Assembly (NCBI GenBank): GCA_030770425.1 | Contig: JASJFT010000429.1 | Coordinates: 1 to 15,643 of the forward strand | From: Darksidea phi | Taxonomy: Eukaryota > Ascomycota > Dothideomycetes > Pleosporales > Lentitheciaceae | DNA: 15,643 nt | Reading direction: 5' to 3' | Part shown: in pieces, positions 10,901 to 15,643 of the stretch | Numbering within the stretch: the first letter of the stretch is position 1 | Layout: each line of letters opens with the position of its first letter | Position numbers and translations under genes: made by a program | Notes under the pieces: model-generated | Seen by the model: the letters and a program-made list of their open reading frames with translations, nothing else | The model's database searches: none | What the model was told of the DNA's origin: nothing

Positions 10901-10948
10901 CTTATTATAGTTAGCCTTATAGTAACCTAGTTTACTATAGTAGAGATA
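10901..10948 (-). other. Former CCHC zinc knuckle, all ligands now Tyr
   Basis: The minus strand reads YLYYSKLGYYKANYNK. The spacing fits the retroviral-type knuckle C-X2-C-X4-H-X4-C with an internal Gly before the His position. All four ligand positions are TAC or TAT codons, as expected if TGC/TGT and CAC/CAT were converted by RIP. In an active element this motif binds genomic RNA. Confidence 0.88.
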
Positions 10949-11720
10949 GGTATTAGTAGTAATATATTCTTCTTAAGAAGTATATAGTACGCGTATTACG
11001 TTTAGAATTATAGGGTTACTAAGAATTAGTACTAATACTAGAAGTAAAGGTATAGGTATAGAAGCGGGCTAGAAGACGTTATTTAGTCGATTATTATTAT
11101 TTAGGCGGAAGCCGGTTCGTATCCTTTTAATATATTCTTCTTTTTACTTTCTATTCTAAATATATATAAAGAATTCTACCTATCTTTTATAATCTACGTA
11201 GTCTAGTTATTTCTCCCGGTAGGAGGTTATAGTATCTAGTATAGTAGAAACCTTAGTACGTAGTACTTAGACTTTTTCTATATTAGTTTTTTCTACTTTA
11301 GTAGTCTATTTATAGAATTTAGCCTAGAAGTTAAAGAAGGTTCGACTACCTATAACGAGGTTATTAAATTTAGTCCTAGCCTTTATCTATTCGTTAGAGG
11401 TAATATAGTAGGTATCGAGGGTTTTCTAAAGGTTAGTAATAATTTACTATTTCTACTTAGTAGGGTTTTCTAGATTAGATTATATAGTATAGAACTAATT
11501 ATAATAGATATCGAGTACGTCGCTAGATATAAGACTAGTAATATACTAGATACGTTTAAATTCTATATTAAAGATTACTACGTTCGTAGTATAGATACTC
11601 TAAATTTTAAATTTCTAGTTTTTATACTTAATTTAGTATTTATTTATAAACCTATTAGCGTCGTCGAATTTATTAGGGTTACTAATAAGGTATTAGTAGG
11701 ATACGTAGGTTAAAGCTTAG

Positions 11721-11760
11721 GTATATAGGGTACTATTTTTAGTATATAGGGTACTATTTT
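11721..11760. repeat. 21-bp tandem duplication in gag
   Basis: GTATATAGGGTACTATTTTT occurs at 11721 and again at 11742, without its last base, a period of 21 bp (7 codons), so the duplication would not have shifted the gag frame. Confidence 0.85.
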
Positions 11761-12031
11761 CGTTTTAGAGTTATTAAGTAGTCTAATAAGCTTCTTTAAG
11801 GTTCGTAGTATAGGAGATAATACGATATTATATTTCTATATCTAAGATATTTAATATAACTTCGATACCGTAACGAGTTAGAGAGATAGGTTCCTTATTT
11901 CCTAGTATAATTAATATAATAGGGTCGCTTACTACGCCTTCTATTTAGATAAGGAAGGCTAGTGTAAGAACCTAACTAATCGCGGTAGCGAGTTACTTAC
12001 CCTATTAACGTTACTAATCCTTAGTAGCTAT

Positions 12032-12085
12032 AGTATTCTTAGAGTTTTTAGAGTTCTTAGTATTCCTAGAGTTCTTAGTATTCTT
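12032..12085. repeat. Six 9-bp units in the gag N terminus
   Basis: Six consecutive units of the type AGTATTCTT or AGAGTTCTT, with small variations, fill 54 bp. On the minus strand they encode Lys-Asn-Thr and Lys-Asn-Ser triplets, a basic low-complexity tail. Confidence 0.8.
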
Positions 12086-12194
12086 AATATAGCGTAGGTC
12101 TAGCTTAGTATCTTCTAGGTTTAGGGTAGTCGATTAGACTATTAGAGAAGCGTTTTACCCTAGTAGTAGGATCGAAAGGGAGAATAGTATAAAC

Positions 12195-12371
12195 TATTAC
12201 GGTATAGATATACTAGGGTTAAGGTAGAATATAAGTTATACTATAAAGGGCTAATACTAGGATAAGCGGGGGCTATATATACCTAATATAGTAAGATCTA
12301 GTAAAGGGAGCGCCGTAGCTATAGGTATAGTATATAATAGGTATAAATAGTTACGGGTTAGTACTATAATA
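12195..12371 (-). repeat. Right LTR (5' LTR of the minus-strand Gypsy element)
   Basis: This is the 177-bp partner of the left LTR, with the same ends TATTA...TAATA. At all 8 differing positions this copy keeps C or G where the left copy has T or A, several in CpG or CpC context, so it is nearer the ancestral state. Being the 5' LTR it would have carried the element promoter. I see no convincing TATA box that can be told apart from the AT-rich background. Confidence 0.95.
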
Positions 12372-12376
12372 GCTCT
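12372..12376. repeat. Target-site duplication GCTCT, right
   Basis: This is an exact copy of 5935-5939 immediately outside the right LTR, marking the second edge of the Gypsy insertion. Confidence 0.9.
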
Positions 12377-14345
12377 ACTATCTAAGTAAGTATATTTAGA
12401 TCTTAAACTTATATATAGTTAAGACTATTATATATACTATAAGTAGAAATACTATATAGAATTAATATTATTATTTATAATACTAATAAGAATATAGACT
12501 TTTATAAGAAAGTTTAGACTTATAGTAGTTACTTTTATATTTAACTCGTTAACCTATAATATTAAGATCGCTTAGTAGGATTAAGTATAGAATAAGAAGA
12601 AGAATAAACGTATTGACTATTATTAGCTTATAGTAGCTAGTCTAAAGATTATTTACTAATTACTCGACTTAGTTAAAGGATATATCTTAGAGGTAATAAA
12701 ACTATACTTTATTAATATTAAGATTATATAGAGTATATACTATTAATATTATATTAAATAAGAAGTATTAGTAGTAGAGGTAAATTTACTAGTACGTAGC
12801 TTATCTTTTATAGAAGAGATAATCGTATATAAGAATAAGATAAAGAATATCTTTATCTTATAACTAAAAATAATATAGACTAATAAACTAATTAAGGAAA
12901 ATAAAAAGTTTACTAATAAAGTAATAGATAAGAAGAAAATCTAAGTAGACGGGATAAGTAGTAAGATAGTAAGTAATATATATAGTAGTAGATTATAAAT
13001 ATATTAGTTAATCTAATTATTTTAATTTAAAATTATAAGAAAGCCTTATTTAGATAGTATTTTATAAGAGCTAAGAGTATTAAGATAGTATACTAAGAAC
13101 TTTAGTTATACTTCTACTCTACTCTATTATTTACCCTCTACTACTATTTAGATTAATAGTATCGTCTCTTTTTAGTATATAGTTTTACTAATTACTATTA
13201 TACTTATATCTTTAGAATTCTTACTATATAGTTATATATACTCTATTTCTATATCTATCTTATTACTATTATATCTATACTACGTTTATTACTTAGTTTC
13301 CTTTTATCTATTCTACTTATCTATTATAATAAAAAAAGTAGTCTTAAAAGCTAGCTTTATACTTATTCCGACTACGTTAATATCTTTAATAATAACTTTA
13401 ATACCTATAGTTATTCTTTATTAAGCTTAGAGTATTAATAACTAGAAGTAAGGATCTATATAAAATATAGAGGTTAATAAGACTATATAGAAAGAAAATA
13501 TATAGAAAGAAAAGATTAAAGAGGTAGAAGAAGTTATAGTTATTTAACTTAGGACTAATATATTAAAGACTATAATTAGATAAGAATTTATAATAATATA
13601 ATATACTTCTATAGGTATTAGCTTTATATAGTAATTATTATCTATTTACTTAATAAATTATATCCCTTATATTCTTTAATATCTAACTAATTAATTTACG
13701 TACTAACTATACTATACTAAAAGTATCTATTTATAAGCTTCTTAACGAAGCTATTATATATCTAGACTAAGATATATATATAGATAGTAGTAATATATTC
13801 TTAATATACTCTTCTACTTTATCTATTAGAATAGAAACGTAGATATAGTAAATATTATCGGAATTCTATACTTTAGTCGATAGTATAGTACTATAGGTTC
13901 TAGTAGTACTCTATATAAGTATAGTCGTATTCTAAATAATTATAGTAAGAAGTTCTATCTAATAACTTTATTCTATACTATAACTAATAGTATATTCTCT
14001 ATAGAGGTATCCTAGTAGATTATTACTAGTAATAATAATTATAGTAAGTCCTATCTAATAACTTTATTCTATATTATAGCTAATAGTATATTCTCTATAG
14101 AGGTATTCTAGTAGATTATTACTAGTAATAATAATTATAATAAGAAGCTCTATTTAATAACTTTATTTTATACTATAACTAATAGTATATTCTCTATAGA
14201 GGTATCCTAATAGATTATTACTAGTAATAATAATTATAGTAAGAAGTCCTATCTAATAACTTTATTCTATACTATAGCTAATAGTATATTCTCTATAAAG
14301 ATATTCTAGTAGATTATTACTAATAATAATAATTATATAAGAAGC
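12377..14345 (+). pseudogene. Family A unknown coding region, copy 1, right part
   Basis: Beyond the Gypsy element the plus strand again reads as decayed protein. From about 12430 to 14340 one frame (codons in register with 13338) runs through with stops mainly of RIP type. It includes a Lys/Asn/Ile-rich part (12600-12960), a hydrophobic part around 13180-13330 that might be membrane-associated, and 33-codon repeats from 13936. The target-site duplication shows it was joined to the sequence ending at 5939. The frames on the two sides differ by one step, so another indel or intron must lie near the junction. I do not recognise the product. Loss of TGA stops by RIP inflates open frames, so the boundaries are soft. 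Confidence 0.45.
13484..13513. repeat. 15-bp direct duplication
   Basis: TATATAGAAAGAAAA occurs twice in tandem (13484-13498 and 13499-13513), five codons per unit, inside the family A right part. Confidence 0.85.
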
Positions 14346-14386
14346 TCTATCTAAAAACTTTATTCCGTACTATAGCTAATAATACG
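13936..14386 (+). repeat. 99-bp tandem repeat, about 4.5 copies
   Basis: The marker AATAACTTTATT recurs at 13961, 14057, 14156, 14255 and, altered, at 14353, giving periods of 96, 99, 99 and 98 bp. The 99-bp unit is 33 codons and in the family A frame reads like YLITLFYTI, NSIFSIEVS, two stops (probably a former Gln or Trp pair), IITSNNN. A further, diverged unit seems to follow at about 14455-14515. The 98-bp step shifts the frame and may be where the coding region ends or decays. Confidence 0.9.
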
Positions 14387-14579
14387 TAGTATAAAGATAA
14401 TAATATACTTATAAATAAGATACCCTTATTAATAATTATAGATAACTACGATTATAGTAAAGAAGTTATATCTAATAGTCGTAATATATACTCTAGCCGA
14501 TAATATATTATAAATAATAATATATTAATCTATTACTAGTACTTCTATAATCTAGTTATTACTCTTAGAGATTAATTAG
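14387..14579. other. AT-rich spacer with a diverged 99-bp repeat remnant
   Basis: No gene is supportable here. Around 14455-14515 the sequence resembles the 99-bp unit (AGTAAAGAAGTTATATCTAATA against AGTAAGAAGTTCTATCTAATA), suggesting the repeat array once extended further right. Confidence 0.45.
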
Positions 14580-14780
14580 AACTATTTAACGTCTCTACTA
14601 CCTCCTAGTAGTAACGAATCGGGAGTAATTAGGCTAAAAAGGAACGTATAGGGGTATAAAAAGAAGAGAGTAGAGATACTCTAAGGAAGAATTAATTCTA
14701 TAAGTAAAAAAAAAGATATTTATTAACTTAGATTTATTTTTTAGCCTAGTACTATATTATTATTATATTAACTAGGTTAT
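14580..14780 (+). promoter_or_regulatory. Promoter-like or LTR-like segment before family A copy 2
   Basis: The segment contains TATAAAAA at 14655-14662, a 6-bp hairpin AGAGTA/TACTCT with a GAGA loop (14667-14682), a 12-bp palindrome AGAATTAATTCT (14688-14699), an A-run, and then a T-rich and more mixed stretch ending near AACGGCCCTATAAGTCC. This layout resembles the R/U5 part of fungal LTRs, but no matching second copy is in the window, so this is a guess. It could equally be a promoter of the decayed gene that follows. Confidence 0.3.
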
Positions 14781-15643
14781 TTTAACGGCCCTATAAGTCC
14801 GCTATTAAGAGTTTTTAATAATAAGCCTTAGGCTAAAGTACTTATAGATATATCTACTATAATACTTATCTATAGTACTATATAGTATATTTTAAATAGA
14901 AGTTTTATAGAGTAAGAAAATAGATATACTTTATTAATAAGTATATCCTATCTATAAGTACGTAAGTATAGGGTAATAAAATAAGATATTAGAATATTAG
15001 TATAAATAGAATAGTAGGGGTTTATTATACTAGTAATCTATATAAATCTATCTTTACTAGTACTACTTTATATTATATTAACGTATATCTCCTTTAAAAC
15101 TAAGAGTTAAATAAAAGATAAGAGTATATAGTCTTACTAAGATATTATATAGGTTATTAAAAGAGATAACTATTTATAGTAGTAAACTATAATACTATTA
15201 AGTAGTACTATTATTACTATATCTAGATCGTATACTAATAAAGTATAAAATTCTCTTATTTATTATTATAAGGATTATAGTCTTAACCCTTTTATAAAGC
15301 TTAAGTCTAATAACTACTTAACTCTTAATAAGTATTTACTAATAAGTTTATTAACTTAATTAGAGATAACTTAGTACCTAGTAAAATAGTACGCGTAATA
15401 CTACTAGGTAATTCTACTACTATTATTAACTATAGAATTATTATTATCTACGTTATAATTAGTAATATTATATAGACTATTTACTCTTCTATTTAGAAGG
15501 TCTACCTTAGTAAGATATAATCGACTAATTAGAGTAAGATTATTATAGCTAGTAATAATTAGTATATATTATATTAAAGTATACTATTATATATAGTATA
15601 ATTCTAATCTAGACTTTATAGACCCTTAGCTTCTATTCTTACC
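14781..15643 (+). pseudogene. Family A copy 2, 5' part, cut by window end
   Basis: Positions 15284-15470 align with 2343-2530 of copy 1 with one 1-bp difference, and 15561-15643 matches the start of the 111-bp repeat at 2938. Between these anchors copy 2 is about 317 bp shorter, so the linker is deleted or was never present. Conserved protein-level features in both copies include SKIV, IIN and IIISNII or VIISNII. Differences include many that are not of RIP type, so the copies had diverged before or between rounds of RIP. The part from 14781 to 15283 is AT-rich coding-like sequence that I could not align. It lies in the same orientation as copy 1. Function unknown. Confidence 0.5.

Larger units (their letters stand above)
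10850..12150 (-). pseudogene. gag: Gypsy gag pseudogene
   Basis: The region between the 5' LTR and the zinc knuckle corresponds to gag, the capsid and nucleocapsid protein. The N-terminal part contains six 9-bp units (12085-12032) encoding a Lys-Asn-Thr/Ser run. A segment near 11670 reads KFDDANRFINKY, like a capsid region, and a 21-bp duplication lies at 11721-11760. The C-terminal CCHC knuckle is at 10948-10901. No ATG remains, so the start is a guess, and many codons are now stops. The call rests on position and the knuckle; the capsid sequence itself is weakly conserved in this superfamily. Confidence 0.75.
5940..12371 (-). mobile_element. Ty3/Gypsy chromodomain LTR retrotransposon, RIP-inactivated
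   Basis: The element is 6,432 bp with 177-bp LTRs, 5-bp target duplication GCTCT, and minus-strand order gag, protease, reverse transcriptase, RNase H, integrase, chromodomain. Integrase after RNase H defines Ty3/Gypsy; the C-terminal GPY/F-like segment and chromodomain place it among chromoviruses, whose chromodomain usually guides insertion toward heterochromatin. Its length is typical for a complete fungal member and I see no large deletion. All coding sequence is riddled with RIP-type stops and lacks start codons, so it cannot be autonomous. The primer-binding site, expected just left of 12194, is not recognisable to me. It sits inside family A, so it is the younger insertion. Confidence 0.95.
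1..15643. other. RIP-saturated AT-rich repeat block
   Basis: The whole window is almost free of CpA and TpG on both strands. By eye I find about 13 in total: CA at 1196, 1576, 1687, 1774, 2189, 6810, 8107 and 8216, and TG at 1723, 2151, 6707, 11963 and 12614. TpA is extremely common, while CpG, CpC and CpT remain. This is the product of repeat-induced point mutation, a premeiotic process of Pezizomycotina that changes C to T in CpA within duplicated DNA. Such DNA is normally held in H3K9-methylated, often cytosine-methylated heterochromatin. The counts come from manual reading and could be off by a few. The species cannot be identified from the sequence. Confidence 0.93.

Noticed and set aside
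12160..12194. Primer-binding site next to the 5' LTR
   Set aside because: Sequence after the 5' LTR on the minus strand (GTTTATACTATTCTCCC) does not match a tRNA 3' end I can name, and RIP may have altered it, so it is not annotated.
1..15643. Mitochondrial or bacterial low-GC DNA as the explanation for AT richness
   Set aside because: General AT bias would not remove CpA and TpG while keeping CpG, CpC and GC-rich runs; the pattern is context-specific and fits RIP.
1..15643. tRNA or rRNA genes
   Set aside because: I saw no conserved A/B box pair, cloverleaf or rRNA core sequence; RIP would also have altered the TG- and CA-containing conserved bases.

Overview
This window looks like a repeat-rich, silenced block from a filamentous ascomycete (Pezizomycotina) that carried out very strong repeat-induced point mutation (RIP). 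The dinucleotides CpA and TpG are almost absent: reading by eye I find only about 13 in 15.6 kb, while TpA is everywhere and CpG, CpC and CpT survive. RIP (CpA to TpA on either strand) is the only process I know that leaves this signature. As a result ATG is nearly absent on both strands, and Cys, Trp, Met, His and Gln codons are largely gone. Former Gln and Trp codons have become stops. No intact gene exists here, so every coding entry is a pseudogene, and many boundaries are approximate because start and stop codons were erased or created.

Layout. Positions 1-717 are AT-rich with no gene I can support. Positions 718-2100 hold a degraded coding-like stretch with a more GC-rich, CpG-rich core (about 1560-2060), interrupted by three perfect copies of a 32-bp unit (1325-1420). 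From about 2101 a plus-strand degraded coding region of a family I do not recognise ('family A') runs to 5939. It includes nearly four tandem 111-bp (37-codon) repeats at 2940-3355. At 5940-12371 family A is interrupted by a Ty3/Gypsy chromodomain-type LTR retrotransposon on the minus strand. This element has two 177-bp LTRs, a GCTCT target-site duplication, a polypurine tract, gag with a former CCHC knuckle, and pol in the order protease, reverse transcriptase, RNase H, integrase, chromodomain. Family A coding sequence resumes after it and continues in one frame from about 12430 to 14340, ending in 99-bp (33-codon) tandem repeats. A promoter- or LTR-like segment follows (about 14580-14780). 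A second, diverged family A copy then begins in the same orientation and runs off the window end (15284-15643).

How it fits together. Family A sequences came first, and the Gypsy element inserted into one copy. Inner and outer sequences were both RIPed to near saturation. The damage to the retrotransposon can be read base by base. The LTR ends now read TA...TA where TG...CA is usual. The zinc-ligand Cys/His positions I could read (gag knuckle, integrase Cys pair) are Tyr. The reverse transcriptase and integrase aspartates that follow a T are Asn, while an RNase H aspartate that follows a C survives. The most novel item is family A, a repeated coding family with two internal protein-repeat arrays that I cannot assign to any known transposon class.
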